DNA of 64,000 nucleotides. It comes from Eucalyptus grandis. Lineage: Eukaryota; Streptophyta; Magnoliopsida; Myrtales; Myrtaceae. Shown here one piece after another: positions 45,655 through 59,500 of the stretch (position 1 is the first letter of the stretch; every line of letters starts with the position of its first letter). Where the stretch lies: NCBI RefSeq assembly GCF_016545825.1, contig NC_052619.1:66474115-66538114 (forward strand), given 5' to 3'. Under the pieces are notes generated by a model. That model made no database searches and was not told where the DNA came from. It saw nothing but the letters and a program-made list of their open reading frames with translations. A program made the position numbers and the translations under genes.

Positions 45655-46380
45655 ACTCTTCCAAGATCTATTGACAAGTACTGAAGATGGATATTGATGG
45701 TACCATAGATGGTGGTGACATCGATAAGTCATGAGCCACGATGAAAACAATTAAAAAGCAGTGCCTCTCCTCTGTTATCATTTCGATCATGGCCATTGTC
45801 TTTTGTCAACTCTATCTATGTATTTTAAAGTAGTATATTTCCATGTACATCTTCAACTCATCAGTATATAAGGACGAAGGTCTAATGGAAGGCTGTGGGG
45901 TGTTCTTCTTCTTAAGATACAAAGACTAAAAAAGCTTTTAGGCATTGCTCAATGATAGTGCCATCTTTGTTCATGAAGTGGCCCTCGTCATATCAAATTA
46001 TTTTTCTTATGTAGCATATATATTTTAGAGACAATTCGTTGTCATCGCCAATATCTGTTCCATTGGACTTCCTCATCTAATTTGTATTGTTGGTAATATG
46101 GAACAAGAAGAGTTTCTGCTATCTACAACTTTCATGTCCAATATATTTTAAAGTGGCTTGATGCACTTCCTCATGGCAATGGATTCCAACTACCAATGGA
46201 GAATACATTAAAGTAAACATGAGCCTCAGCCTCGTAATCTATCGGAGCTCATTGGAGCCAACTAAACACAAATTGGCAGGCCTAATCAATCAATTTCCTT
46301 CCTAAGCTTCGGCCACTTACATAGCCTCTTCGAACATGCTCAAACCTGATTATTTATGAGTAAAATATAATATTTTTTTA
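45655..46380 (-). other. Decayed coding-like segment, copy B
   Basis: Homologous to 3025-3720. The minus-strand frame is broken by several stops and indels relative to copy A, supporting a non-coding or pseudogene status for both. No recognisable domain. Confidence 0.35.
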
Positions 46381-46406
46381 AACCATGGGCGCATTTGGAC
46401 AAGGAT

Positions 46407-47300
46407 ATTTAGAGAAAATCATCCAAAAAGTTATTAACTGAATGTACTACGGTCAATTAAGTTTTAAACATTTCCATTGTGCCGATAAGTTCTAAACATT
46501 TAAACAACTTGTCAATTTAGTTATAAACATTTTAATCGTGTCAATTTATTCCTAACCCTTTTAACAATTTGATAAACTATTCCTAAACATTTTAACGAAT
46601 TGTCAATTTAGTTATTTTGGCTAGTTTTGGCCGAATATTACTAATATGACAGTCTAGTCAACTCTTACCATCTTATATAACATAATCAATACTGACATGA
46701 ATAATTTTTTTAATTATTAAATTTTTCTAAATTTTTTATTCTTTTCTTTTCTTTTTTTCCTCTTTTTACATATGACCCAACAGCCCCTTTGGCCACTGGA
46801 CGACAACTGGCCAACCCTCGTTGTAGCTAACAAGGGCATTGTGAGCCCTCATTGTGACTGATGAGAGCTTGGGCGAGGGCCGTGATGCCCTTGCCTCACC
46901 TAATCTAGTGAGGGCATCAAAAGCCCTTGCATAGGCCATTGTGGACCAACGGTTGCAACACTCGCTTGCCGCTAACAATTTCGCAGCCCTCACTTAAGGG
47001 TCAGTGAGGTTCACTAGCCCTTTCTCATTCACCAGCTTGTCACTAGCCCTCCATCGACACTTTGTAAAAAAAAAAAAAAATAAAGAAAAAAACATAAAAA
47101 TTAGAAATTTTTTAAAAAAATTTAAAAAATTGTCAATGTCGTGATACCTAATCAAAATTAGTTAAAAAGACTAAATTGACAATTCTTTAAAATATTTTTG
47201 GCAAATCATTAAAATGTTTAAGATTAAATTGACACAATTAAAAAGTTTAGGACTAAATTGGCAGCTGTAAATAGGTTTAGGACTTTTTGGATAATTTTCC
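46407..47300. mobile_element. Old long-TIR (Mutator-like) element, uninterrupted copy B
   Basis: Left arm GAAAATCATCCAAAAAG and right arm CTTTTTGGATAATTTTCC, then inward 'gtcaattta' motifs on both arms, with a GC-rich centre at 46780-47030 (GAGGGCATCAAAAGCCC). No transposase. It corresponds to 3783-4331 plus 17327-17650. Confidence 0.6.
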
Positions 47301-47475
47301 TAAGATTTTTGGCCCATATATTCTCAAATTGCCAATTGCACTAGTCCACATTTAAGCAAAACAACAAAAAAGGAAACAAACTCTCTCAACGTGAACAGCT
47401 TCCTAGAAAATTAGTGCCGAACATGTGGAAAATGGTTCTTTAGGAGTCCTAAATTAATTGAGCAGAAAAAAGCAA

Positions 47476-50400
47476 TATTGACACCTAAATTTTTGCCCAA
47501 AAATCATTTCCAAAAATGGGAACTTGTTTTTCCATAAAAATATTTCATGTCAAATTCTTACATATAGATTATCTAAGTATTTAGTATAGTTTTTTTAAAT
47601 GGAAGATGTTCTTCCTAAAAAATTAAAAAAATAAAATAAAATAAAATAAGAAAGAAAGAAAAGAAAAAAAAAAAAAAAGCAAGTTGGGGCCAATGATCTA
47701 AATGTGACTAGTTAAGCCCTGGGAATTAGATTGGAATTAAAACAGCAAGTTGGAGCCAAAATGCAATTTCCAAAAGTTGTTGGATCAATTCGCAAATTTT
47801 GTAAATTTTCCCCAAGCCCTTAAATCATCATCTTGGCCCCCAATTAAGTTGAAATTGAACTTGGGCCAAGTTGAATTAATCAAATTGGGCCAAAATTACC
47901 AAATTGCATTGAATTGGGCATTCCTAAGCAAGAAAATGGTCAACTTTGAGGGACTCTCTTGTGAAATTGAGTGGGGATAATTGTGAAAAATGGTCAAGAT
48001 CTTAAATTATTATACATGAGCTTGCTAATCGATCAAAAACCATAGCCAAATTGATAGATTAAAGCACTCAAACCAGCTACAAAAACCCCGCCCATAGTTA
48101 GGTCTCAATTCGGAGCTGCTAAGTAAGCAACTTTATGGCCTCACCATATCCTACTTAGCCGCCCAATCAACCTTATCCCTGCACATGATGGAAGACCATA
48201 ATTAGTAGTGTAAGTGGACAAAAATTGATTAGGATAAGCTGTTGAAAGCATGTGAAAATCACAGCAAAATTCGCACACTCAATAGTTGCAAAAGTTGGAA
48301 ATTTGGTCAGGTCATTGACTTGTTAAAGTAGCTCTATTGACAGGCTTGGTAGGTGGACAAAGACCGACCAAACGATCTCTTAATTTAGGGGATAAGATCT
48401 CTGAAGCAAGCTCTTTTGGGGCATGAAAGGTAGGTGATAAGGGAGAAAAGCGAGGGCTCACAATCGTTCCCCAAGAAGACCTCTAGAAACAACTCAAGAA
48501 AAGCAAAAACCCAGAAATTTCAAACCTACCTTTGTAGAGAAAAGTGAAATTTTCACAAACTGGTGGCCAAAATTAGTCAAAACCTTCAACTAAAATGTAA
48601 AACTTCACTCAGAGATCTTTCCAACCGTAGGTCACATGTCCCAAATGGAGATCAGGAAGACCTTCTAAAGCACCCCTAAAAATACCTTCCTGGCAGGCCA
48701 AGAAAGTCTGAAATTTTTTCAAGTGTTGAGCCTGGCTGATCACGGGTGAGGGGAAGCGAGTGTTTTTTAGAAAAGTGAGAAACAAATAAGGAAATCCATG
48801 ACTTGTAACCCAAACTAGAATGCACATAGTTTGGTTCGGAGTTAATTTGGCCAACATAAGAGGTTCTGAAGTCTAATTATGGAGGTCAACGAAAACCTTC
48901 GTTGTCAGTTTTTTCTTTGCAAATCTCATTTTTCAGTTTGAATGAGCCAAATTCTACGTGCCCCCCGAGGATAATTTCTCAGTTTCCTCGGCCAAGAGCC
49001 ACTTGCAAAAGAAACTATGAAGCAAGATAAGAGTCTTAGATGTATTTTTTTCAAGTTTGAACATGTTTTAACCATCGAAAACCAAGAGGAAAACCAACTT
49101 GGAAAACTTATTTCTGAGACTGAAATTTTTCAAGTGTTTGAAGCCTCTTCAAGAGCCATATATGTTTGACTTGTTGCTCCCCTTTGCATGCGTTTTATGT
49201 CTTCATAAGCTTGATGAATGTTATATGGGAGTACAAATGATGTTGAGGTTAGCTTGGTTTGGTCTTTAAATCATGGTTGGTCAACGTGGACCATGCGTGT
49301 ATGCTTTTGAAGAGGTCGTTTTGATGTGTTTGATTGATCATTTTTTGTGATGTTTGTTGTATTTAAAAGTCCATGTTACCTACTTTCATTTTGATCAAGT
49401 GATTTTTTCCGTAGATCTTGCATATGATGAGTGTCGGGCTTGAATATAATTATGCAACATATTTGCTTGACTTGGGTTCAAATCCAGATTTGCAAAATCA
49501 GCTCAAACCTGCATATTTGAGGACAATTTCAGCTTGATTTTTGTGTATTTTAGACTATGATTTCTATTTAATATTGCTCTCTGTGTGATAGTATAATCTT
49601 AATACTTTAGTTTCACATAAGATTACTTATGGATCGAGATTGAATGCCACAAACATGGCTCGAGGAAGCTGCTTGGGTTGGTTTGATGCACACCAAGTGT
49701 TCGACGAAATGCTCAAACTAAGCTTCAATCTTGAAACAATCGATTTGAGCTCAGTTCTTGTTATATTCATGTACTGGACATTTATTAGCATGTATCAGTT
49801 TATGGAATTATTTTTAAGTTTAAAAAGAAAAAAAATCCGAAAATTTCAAAAATAAAAATAGAATGATTGATTGTATCAAATTAAGGCAAAAATGACATCT
49901 ACGAAATTTTCTTAATTTTATAATGCCACTTTTCCTAATTTAATGCTATTTTGGTATTTTATAATCATTTTTGTAAATAATCCTTTTTGCACAGATTAAT
50001 ATTATTTAGAGTAATTTCATAAACCGATATAGGGCGTGATAATTAGACCATGTAATATTATTTGCTCGACTTGAATCGAATTTTCCTTTTCCGCATTTAT
50101 TTTCAAGTTATTTCAATTTCTTTGATGTTTACTTATCGCATTGCTTTTCATTAATTTGAGTGTAAATTTCTTTTCTAAATTAGGTTAGAATTAGTCTATA
50201 CATTAAGGAAAACAAACCTACAAAAATATTTGCATTGACATTTAGTGGTTTTATAAGGATCATAATTGGTAATTAAGATTGCGTGACCATTTAGATAAAC
50301 AACATTTCAAGTTATTAGTACTGCAAGGATGCTAATAGAAACATTGACATAAACAAGTTCCCGTTCCTAGAAATCTCTGGTTGCGTAGGAATCGAGACAA

Positions 50401-50620
50401 CACTCCTGTGTTTTGATTGGTTTCTAACCCGACCCCAATAGGCCAATGGCAACTCTTAGAAATATTTAGGTCGTTAAGAACTGGAATATGAAATTCTACA
50501 TCACGCGAGGTATGGGTTTGGGAGAGCTCGCGCCTAATCTAAGGTCGTTGGTCCGCCTCTTTAGGCAAATACCCCTAAACCCCTTCCTTTTCCCCCGACG
50601 GAAAAAGAGAGGTCACGACA
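47476..50620 (+). mobile_element. 3.1-kb solo LTR of a Tat-like element
   Basis: It starts TATTGACACCTAAATTTTTG and ends GGTCACGACA, mirroring the TGTTGACACC...GGTCGCGACA ends of the Tat-like LTRs. The flanks AGCAA (47471-47475) and AGCAA (50621-50625) are an exact 5-bp duplication. Copy A is empty here (near 17775). The usual TG start reads TA, probably a decayed TG. There is no second LTR or internal domain, and the interior (ORFs under 85 codons) shows no retroelement proteins. A truncated single-LTR insertion is the alternative. Confidence 0.7.
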
Positions 50621-51048
50621 AGCAACTTTCATATCTCTACATCCATTATCACAATTGGAATTGGGAATAACATATAATATGCTTACAAAACATATGCTCT
50701 TTTAACTGTTTCTTGGGTGTATCCAAAGAATAATGGCTTAAAATTGGACCATTTAGGAACAATTAAATAATATATAGGTTCACTGAATTAAAAAAGAAAA
50801 CAAAGTCAATTTGAGTACTGAAATGAGCATCAACAAATTCAAGGACCAAAATCTATTTAGCTCTCTGACCAATTTTCATGCATGATCATAATTGGTGAAG
50901 AAATATAACCAAACAAGATAAAAATTTAAAGTTTTTTTTTTTTTTTTTTGGTAAGAAAAAAAGGTAGATAATATGCTATACATGGAAACAAACGTAATTG
51001 GCCAATCACAAAATGAGACGTGGGTACGTTTATTCGGTGTCATGGCCT

Positions 51049-51705
51049 TATAAATCTTGGCTAATCCCTATTCAATATTCAATCATGTGTGAGTACGTGA
51101 GTTAATCTGAAATATATGAAGAAGTTTGCTCCGGGAAGTTGATCTTGTGATCTTAGGAGGGCTGCTGACGTCTATTTAGAAAGTACGCTGGAGTCGATAA
51201 TTGTACTATTCCACCTGGGCTATGCAGCCTTGTTTCTTGGCCGTCCTTGCAAGCAAAATCCTAGGACGGCTGCTGACATCTATTCAGATTGTGCACTGGA
51301 GTCGATAATTGTACTCTTAAAACTAGGCGACGAAGCCTTGTCTGTTGGTTGTTCTCGCCTTCAAGCGTGTCTCGATCGAATCCAGGCACATCCCTTTCTT
51401 GTGTTGCTAGGCAATCCGAAGATGAACAAGGGGCAGAGCTACGTGAACTATCCGAACAGAATTCAGCATTGTCGAAGAAACTGAGAGCCGCAAGAAAGTG
51501 CCCTGTTGAACTCAGGCGAGAGGTACAGAAATCTCCCATCAAAGGTTGGTGGGAGGCACCGATGGACCAACTCTCCTTAGACGAGCTTAAACTTCATAAA
51601 AGAAGTTACGAAGAATTGAGCAAGATGTTAACGCAAGAAATTGAAGACCGGACCACTGATTCTCATGGCAACAAGTCTGACGATCCTTGTGGGACTAATT
51701 CCTAG
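51049..51705 (+). pseudogene. MADS-derived gene, copy B, broken
   Basis: Homologue of 18459-19070, with the TATA box at 51049. The start codon region is deleted (the stretch equivalent to ACGATGGACAATAGGACTC is missing). Both 108-bp units are present (ALESIIVLLKLGDEALSVG). A 7-base deletion near 51380 (after CLDRI) shifts the frame. The rest (ELRELSEQNSALSKKLRAA, GWWEAPMDQLSLDELKLHKR) is open in another frame to a stop at 51703-51705. B's WWEAP is closer to the AGL62-like consensus than A's WWEAS. Confidence 0.65.
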
Positions 51706-52202
51706 GAAATTTCAATGTCTTTGAAATATGGTGGTTTCATAATGTAATAGGTGAGCTCATGCCATTTATAATCTTGAAATAAAATGTGTGGTTTGATGGT
51801 ATATTCTTCTTGCACATCCACTTTTGAGCGATCTTTATTGATGATATAAGTTAAAGGACTCAAATAAGGTAGGTTTTGTTTTCTAGATGCTTATCCTTTT
51901 ATTTACAGGAAATGACTGTGCTACTTGTATAACTTTTGGCAGCAATATGATTAATTACTTTTCTCTAAAGGAAATTGTGTTTTTAAGGATGGTAAGTTGC
52001 CATGGTAACTTCCTCCAATTAAAGTAATTTGACTGTACATGCTCATGCATTATTGACTTGTGTATTTTTAGTTTAATGTCCCTCAATAAGATTAAGGAAG
52101 TATTTGTGCTTCCCTAAGGGATTAAATTGAATTCGAACAAATTAGCCCTTATGCACGAGTGCTTCTTGTAGTTTTAGTGAACAAGGTCAATACAATTCTA
52201 GC

Positions 52203-52203
52203 A

Positions 52204-52234
<31 letters not shown>
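52203..52234. repeat. (AAAT)n microsatellite
   Basis: About eight ATAA units. The same place in copy A (about 19785) is a plain A-rich run. Confidence 0.9.
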
Positions 52235-52534
52235 CAAAAGGAAAAAGAAATAGCTAATTATTGACATATGAATTTCGCTGACAAGTTCATCATGAAACTT
52301 CCAAATAAAACCATTTTAGAAATCAAGTTTGCTTGCAATGACAGGAGTTTCCAAAAAAAAAAAAAACACAATTAGTTTATATGACCCACATTCCTCGTTT
52401 TTGCTGCCTAACCAATCTCGGAACGATAAGTGGGTAGGTTTAATTCATGTCTTGATCCTATAAATGATTGATAATTCTTACCCAATCATGTGACTACGTA
52501 AGTAATACCAAGCAATTTCAAATACATTACAACC

Positions 52535-52579
52535 ATGGCAAATAAGCCTCAGAACAAGGTTGCTCGAGCAATTGATTGA
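52535..52579 (+). pseudogene. Orphan MADS-type leader, copy B
   Basis: ATG followed by ANKPQNKVARAID and TGA. It has the same TATA-plus-leader block upstream (TCCTATAAATGATTG near 52456) as 20016-20136 in copy A. Confidence 0.45.
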
Positions 52580-53080
52580 CCGATGAATTCAGTACAATTT
52601 GGTCAATTGTTTGTAAGATTGAATAATTTTTAAATTACGTAAGATTACTTAATTAAACTCTATTTTCCCTTCATATTCTATGCCAAATATCATTTCCACC
52701 TCCAACCCCCACACACCCTACCCCTCCCGAGATTTGGTGCTTTAATTTTGACAGGGACTCTTATGTATGACTTGATTAAAACACAAGAAAGTTAATTTGA
52801 TAAATCTATACGAATTCATGGAAATCATAAATTTGATTGGTCAAATTAGGAAATTTGTGGTAGGTTTTGTTGCTTACATTACAGGGAATAACTTTGGTCT
52901 TATGTAATTTTTGGCTGGTAACATGATTAATTCATCTTGTTATTATGCGCCTCATGGGAAATTTGGTCCTTCCAAGGATGGCAAGTTACCACTGGTAACC
53001 ATCTCCCATTAAAGTAAATGAATGTGCATGATGACAAATTGGTTGGCCTAGCCAATATTTCCTTCCTAAACTTGGGCCAC

Positions 53081-53636
53081 TTACATAGCCCTTTCGGACA
53101 TGCTTTGGAACGCAAGAAAGAAGAAAGAGGAGAAGGTAGTAACTTTCTTCATATTTCGAATTATGTGTACAATGACCGGGAAGAGGAGTACGTGGATATT
53201 TATACTTGGATTAAAGCCAAGTATAGTTAAATGCTTCCTTATCCTAATCCACATATTCATGAGATTGAGAAAGAGAGAGATAATACCTAAGATCGTGGAT
53301 GCCGAAAAAGCAAGTGAAATGTTCTTATAATATTTGAGGAATTTCGCTCTCATGGTCACTACCGCTTCATTGAAGAAGGGACTTTCCTCATTTACCAATT
53401 GAACCGATATCATGTGTAAAACCGAAGTGATTAGATTGCTTAAAGGATGATCTCAAATATTCAAGCATCAGTTGAATCACTGAAAACCTGCAAGCAGTCT
53501 CTGAAGATTTCGGCAACCCCATAATCTTATTGTGCCTATGGCAAAAGACCATCACTTTCACAATGAGCGGAGAAGTAGAACGACAAGACACCCATCTCCT
53601 GCAATCTTTTTCACCATCTTCTATGTTGAATTCCAC
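53081..53636 (-). pseudogene. Unrecognised decayed gene, copy B
   Basis: Counterpart of 21943-22529. The frame 53081-53413 ends FQSMSERAM before the stop, like copy A, and has hydrophobic stretches (ILGIISLFLNLMNMW, INIHVLLFPVIVHII). The frame 53388-53636 has NIEDGEKDCRRWVSCRS. B contains an extra segment (VMVFCHRHNKIMGL) relative to A. Possibly a former membrane protein; no family recognised. Confidence 0.35.
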
Positions 53637-54162
53637 CTCGTTCTTATGTGCAAAGGAAATTTTTCAACTTCCCTTTCCTACGTCAAGTACGAGACCTCCC
53701 ACTGTTGATGCGACAATGGGGTGGAAATCATGTACTCGACCTACTCACATATGTTGACTATAGAATTGTAGAACTCGCGGAGACCATCTCACGTCCAAGT
53801 TAAAGCAATGGCACACGCATCACAAATCGAAGAAAATCCCATCGCATACAAGATTTAGCTGTTGGATTAGAGGGCAAATCAAAGAAGTATTCACGCTGAC
53901 ATTATCTAACCTGATTCTAAATATATTATTGAAGATGTCAAACTAATTGATGGCTCACTTTTTGTAAATCAGGCAAGAATATTAGTTTCTTAAGCATATA
54001 TGTTTGGTGACATAATTCCCAATCTTCATTGACCTAGTGACTAGTGATGACATAGTGCGTATAATTCGTAAGGCTAGTTCATAAATCAAAAGTCAAAAAG
54101 ACTCGTAAGTTACCCGCTGACAGCAAATGCACTAACGCTGCCCTTCTTCTTTGTACAACGAC

Positions 54163-55880
54163 GGGATAAGAACGCTTCAAGTGCCAAAAGTTGGCACAAA
54201 GGACACTAAGTGCCAAAAGTTACGAAAGGCACACTGTGAGTGTCACATTCGAAGAAAAACGGATCACTTAAGTGCCACTCCGCCAAAGTTCGGCCAAAAG
54301 GTTGACGTGGCATTTTTCCGACGAATTTCCGGCGAAGTGAACCCAAAACGACGCCGTTTTGCATGCCGACATGGCAAATAATGCAAAAACGGCGTTGCTT
54401 TGGGTTGACATGGCAAAAAAATAATATAACAATTAAATAAATTAAATTTTAAATTCGATTTAGTTAAAATATTAAAAAAATTTAATAGTTAAAATATTAA
54501 AAAAATAATAAATTTAAAATTACATTTAGTTAAAATATTAAAAAAATAATTTTAAAATTAAATTTAGTTAAAATATTAAAAAATAATAATTTTAAAATTA
54601 CATTTAGTTAAAATATTTTTAAAAATAATTTTAAAATAAATTTTAGTTAACATATTAAAAATAATAATTTTAAAAACTAAAAATTAAAAAAATAATTTTA
54701 AAATTAGATTTAGTTAAAAATTTTAAAAAATAATTTTAAAATAAAATTTAGTTAACATCTTAAAAATTAATAATTTAAAAAAATTAAAAATTAAAATAAA
54801 TTTAAAAAATTAAAAATTAAATTTAGTTAAAAAATTAAAAAAATTAAATTTAAATTTAGTTAAAATATTAAAAAATAATAATTTCAAAATTTTAAAATTT
54901 AAAAAAATTTAAAAAAATTTAAAAATTTAAAATTAGATTTAGTTAAAATTTCAAAAAAAAAATTAATTTTAAAATTAATTTATTAAAATATTAAAAATAA
55001 TAACTTAAAAAAATTAAAAAATTAAAACAAATTAAAATAATAAAAATTTTAAAATTAGATTTAGTTAAAATATTAAAAAATAATAATTTTAAAATTAAAT
55101 TTAATTAAAATATTAAAAATAATAATTTTAAAATTAAAAAAATTAAAGAAGGGGGCAGTGGCTGAGGCTACCCTCAGCCATCGCCCCCTTTTATTAATTT
55201 ATAAACTTTTGATAATTTTTTTTATTTTTTTTAATTTAAAATTATTTTTTAATATTTTAACTAAATTTAAATTTAATTTTTTTTTAATTTTTAAGTAAAT
55301 CTAATTTTAAAATTTTTATTTTTAATATTTTAACTAAATTTCATTTTAAAATTATTTTTTAATATTTTAACTAAATCTAATTTTAAAATTATTTTTTAAT
55401 ATTTTAACTAAATCTAATTTTAAAATTATTATTTTAAAAAAAATTTAAAATTTTTAATTTTAAAATTATTATTTTTTAATAATTTAACTAAATTTAATTT
55501 TAAAAATTTTTTTAATATTTTAAGTAAATGTAATTTTAAATTTATTATTTTTTTAATATTTTAACTATTAAAGTTATTATTTTTTAATATTTTAACTAAA
55601 TCTATTTTTAAATTTAATTTATTTAATTTTTATATTATTTTTTATCACGTGAGCCAAAAACGACGTCGTTTTTGCATTATTTGGCCATGTCGGCGTGCAA
55701 AACGGCGTCGTTTTGGGTTCGGTTCGCCAGGAAAAATGCCACGTCGGCATTTTGGCTGGATTTTGGTCGGATTGGCACTCAAGTGATCCATTTTACTCCG
55801 ATTTTGGCACTTAAGTGTACCTTTCGTAACTTTTGACTTAAGTATTCCTGTCAACTTTTGGCACTCAGTGTCCTTGTCCC
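54163..55880. mobile_element. Palindromic Mutator-like element (giant foldback)
   Basis: 1,718 bp flanked by exact 9-bp duplications TACAACGAC (54154-54162 and 55881-55889). The ends GGGATAAGAACGC and the complement GGGACAAGGACAC open TIRs of about 250 bp with shared blocks (AGTGCCAAAAGTTACGAAAG, GACGTGGCATTTTTCC, AACGACGCCGTTTTGCA). The arms continue as very AT-rich inverted sequence made of TTTAGTTAAAATATTAAAAA-type units to a GC hairpin at 55151-55188. No coding capacity. Copy A holds the empty site at 33040. Confidence 0.9.
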
Positions 55881-56566
55881 TACAACGACTTGCCGTTTTC
55901 GGTGTTTGTTCCTCGCTAAATAGAAGAGGCTGTAGAGCTGTCTACACCTAGTGGCCGAAATTTCTGACTTGTCACTAGGTATTCTTCGAGTCAAATGGTA
56001 TAGCCTGCTGCTCCTCTCGTACTCTCTCTGCTTCATCACGTTTCTAGTGTCAATTCCAGGTTACCGTAATTCCTCCTCTAGATAAGGGTGTACTTCGCAA
56101 GAGAAGGAAACGATTGGTGTCTCCTTGATCATTCCCTGTCACGATCGCAACTTTGCTCCGAATTGAGTTAAAAGTCAAGTTAGTAGTCACACCATACTCG
56201 GTGGATGGTACGTTGAAAAAGTTGAGTTAATTTAAAGTCAAATTGGATCTGTAAGCTTATATGTTGGACATCAATTTAGTTGTAATCTGCAGTGTGATAG
56301 GAGATTACCACGCGGTAATCTTAATTGTCATGAGGCATAAGTGCTCAGAGAAGCATTTAATGGACAAAATCACACGCTTCAGGTACTTGATAACTCAAAC
56401 TTCAAGTGGAAACGTTTTACATAGAGTACGGGAACATAGTTGTTCCATACATGATACTGCCTAGGCAAAGTTCAGAGGGGAGGACCACGCACACGCTAAG
56501 CAAGCCCTCTTTATTTACATTAAGGTACATAGAACACTCAGAGAGCACGCTTTCATCATTACTCGA

Positions 56567-59500
56567 CTAATGTGCACCATGACAACACTCGAACTTGACA
56601 ATGTTGTTCATCATGCGCGGGCAGACCGGGCACTTCACATCCTCCGGGATGTAACCAACCGTGTTCGGGATATAGAAGTGGTGGCACCTCGGAAGGACGT
56701 AAACCCGGTCGAACTGCTCCCTAAAGACTATGTCAAATGTCTTCCCATTCACGTTCACATGCTTCTTCCACGTCTCGTACTGCACCAGGACCTTTGTGAC
56801 GTGCAGGTGGGAGTCATTGATCACGACCCGCGATCCCTTCGTGAGGATCGCAAACCCACCGTCCTTCTTGAAGTTGGTGTAGAGCCTGAGGATATCCTGC
56901 ATAAGGGGCTCGTGCAAGTCCGCTCTGGTTTGTAACTTGGAGAGCATGCAGCTCTCGAGGCGGGTCCAAAAGAGCTGTGATTTGGTGACGTTGAAGGCAA
57001 CAATGGAAAAGCCGTCATCGATCATCTTCTTTAGCGACGGTTCGATCTCCTGGATGACGTTGGGTTCTTCCGCGCCATACAGGAAGATATACTTCTCAGC
57101 CTTGATCTGATAAGAGATTGCAAAATCAATGTCTTTTTCACGTCCATAAATTGTTAATCAAACTAAACACTCATCTTACATTTTCAAAATTTCTATACAA
57201 AAGTTCCAGTAAAGCCTGTCTACTTGGATATAATCTTGACCGTTATCAGTAAAGAAAGGACAACATTATAATGTAAAATAGTCTTATAGTTCTCGTCTTA
57301 TCCCATGTATATCTGACAGATTCTAAGTTTGAATCAAATTCTTTTATTACCGCAACAATTTAACTAAATTCATCTTCTAACAAGCAAACTTAAAGATCAT
57401 AGTTTCTTTTCACGACCATATGCGTGCACCCTAGTTGTATGAAAAAGCAAAGGGTACAAGAAAAGTGAAGAACGAAAAGAAGAAGAAGGACAAAAACTTA
57501 CAGCTTCCTGTATCTTCGGGAAAATGAAATCGGTCGCCAAAAGTTCAAACCAGCTAATGCCAGGCCTCTTCCAGATGTCTGTTGCTACAGCACCGGTGAA
57601 AGGGAAAGCATCCCATCCCCAAACTCTAATCATGCTCATGGCATTTTGGTTTGAGACTCTTCCTTGTGGATCCAATACTGTCACCATGGTGTCTTGCCTA
57701 AAGTGCCACTTCTCCTTAATTATCCTGATGGCCACCCCGTTGATAAGTGCAGGGGAGTGCGCCGAGTACCACGGCATCTGCAACTGAAGGTTCTGGAACT
57801 GTTTGATCACCTCCTCGCCTTCTTGTTCGATGATAGGGACCCACACGATCTCGTAGCGCCCCTCGTGGAACTTGCGCTCATTGTAGATCTTGATAAGGAT
57901 TGAAAGGTCGTGAGAGGTCAACTTGAGGTCCGAAATTAGCAGCAACACATTCTTCCTCCGGAGCGACTCGACCTTATCCTATATAACGAACAAGGAGTAT
58001 TATAAACATTGGTGCAGCATGTGCTTTTTAATCAATTGCACAATTGGTGAAAACTATTTTGCTGTTGGATTCCAACATATGTATGGGACTAAATTATTAG
58101 TGGAAGACAATTTTACTACAAGGGCATGTTGTGTAAAATCTTAATGCATTGGACTTGTAACATAGATTGATGTTAAACTCAGAGAAAGTTGAAGAATGAA
58201 CCTTTGTCTTCTTTGAGCCGAGGAATAGAGGCTGAGGATCATCCTTAATGTAAAACAAGGCCTTGATCAGCTCCACGTTATCTGTGGGGGCATTAAAGAG
58301 TTGCTGCAGCCTCTGACATTCTTTAATTTCCTCTGCATTATGAAAAAATTGAGTTTAATTATTAATCCAATATATTTTGGGCTTAAATAAGTAGAAAAAG
58401 AGAGAACAAATTTTACCCTTTTTTTGTAAAAAATCCTCGTAATGTCTCTTGATAGTGTGGTGGATCATCTTCACTTTCCGAGCAAATGTAGGCAGATCTT
58501 TACCCTTGTTGCTGAAAAAACAACAAAAGGAAAAATTCTCTTAGCGGCATGAGTCATTCAATTCATGCATATTTGTTCCCATCCATTTTCGTTCTTTTTA
58601 ATTAAAACTACTTCTTGTGCCTTTTCAGGACCATACTAATCAATTAGAAGTTAAATACTTGTTCTACAAATAAGAGTTCTTCACTCTTGTGAAGAACGAG
58701 AATTTGAAAATGAATCGGCTTAAGGTGTAGTCCTCAACTTTATCAATTGTAATTAGAATAGCTTTAAATAATTTTGACCATTTATCATTATCTTTCACAA
58801 ATAAAAAGCAAACTTTTTCGAAAGCAAAATATATATTTCATAAACATACTCATCGACCATGCTAATCGGGCTAGTGAACCTGAATAGAGCAAGCAAGGAT
58901 ACTGATGATGATCGATAAACGCTGCTTGGAATATCAATCATCGTAGACAACTCGGGAACATCCTTAGAGTCATGCTCAAAATCCACAATGCATTGGGTCA
59001 TATTCAGGGTGGTCTTGATCATTTCGTTGAGAACACCAAAAATGTGGATCTTTTGTGGGTCCGAGGGCTTGGTGATTGCAGGTAACCCCTTCAGTATGGC
59101 CATAGATTCCGCGAGCTTGTCCGATGGTTCAACTCGAGCAAGTCGCCAAAAGTCACCATAGTACACAGCAAGTGATGAAAGGGTAATCAAAGCCTTATTA
59201 ACCAACGAGTAGCTCGATAGCTCGTGAAAGAGCGAGACCAGTGTTTGGCGCACATTTTTGGTGTCCAATGCCTTACAAGTGAGCTGATGACAGGACAATA
59301 AGTTAATGAAAGAGATTAGTTATTCGCAACCTCTATACAACAGGCTAGAATGCAAACATTTCATAATATTACAGCTTCCTATCTTTAGTTTAAGCGCATG
59401 TAAATGGAAAAAAAATTAGAAAACGAACCAAAACAAATATACTTGGGGAAAAAAAAATCTAACTTCCGGGAGGGAGATTATAAAATACCTGACAACCCAC

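Noticed and set aside
53830..53960. Possible separate repeat shared with 32700-32830
   Set aside because: Explained by the segmental duplication resuming after the solo LTR/copia insertion in copy A.
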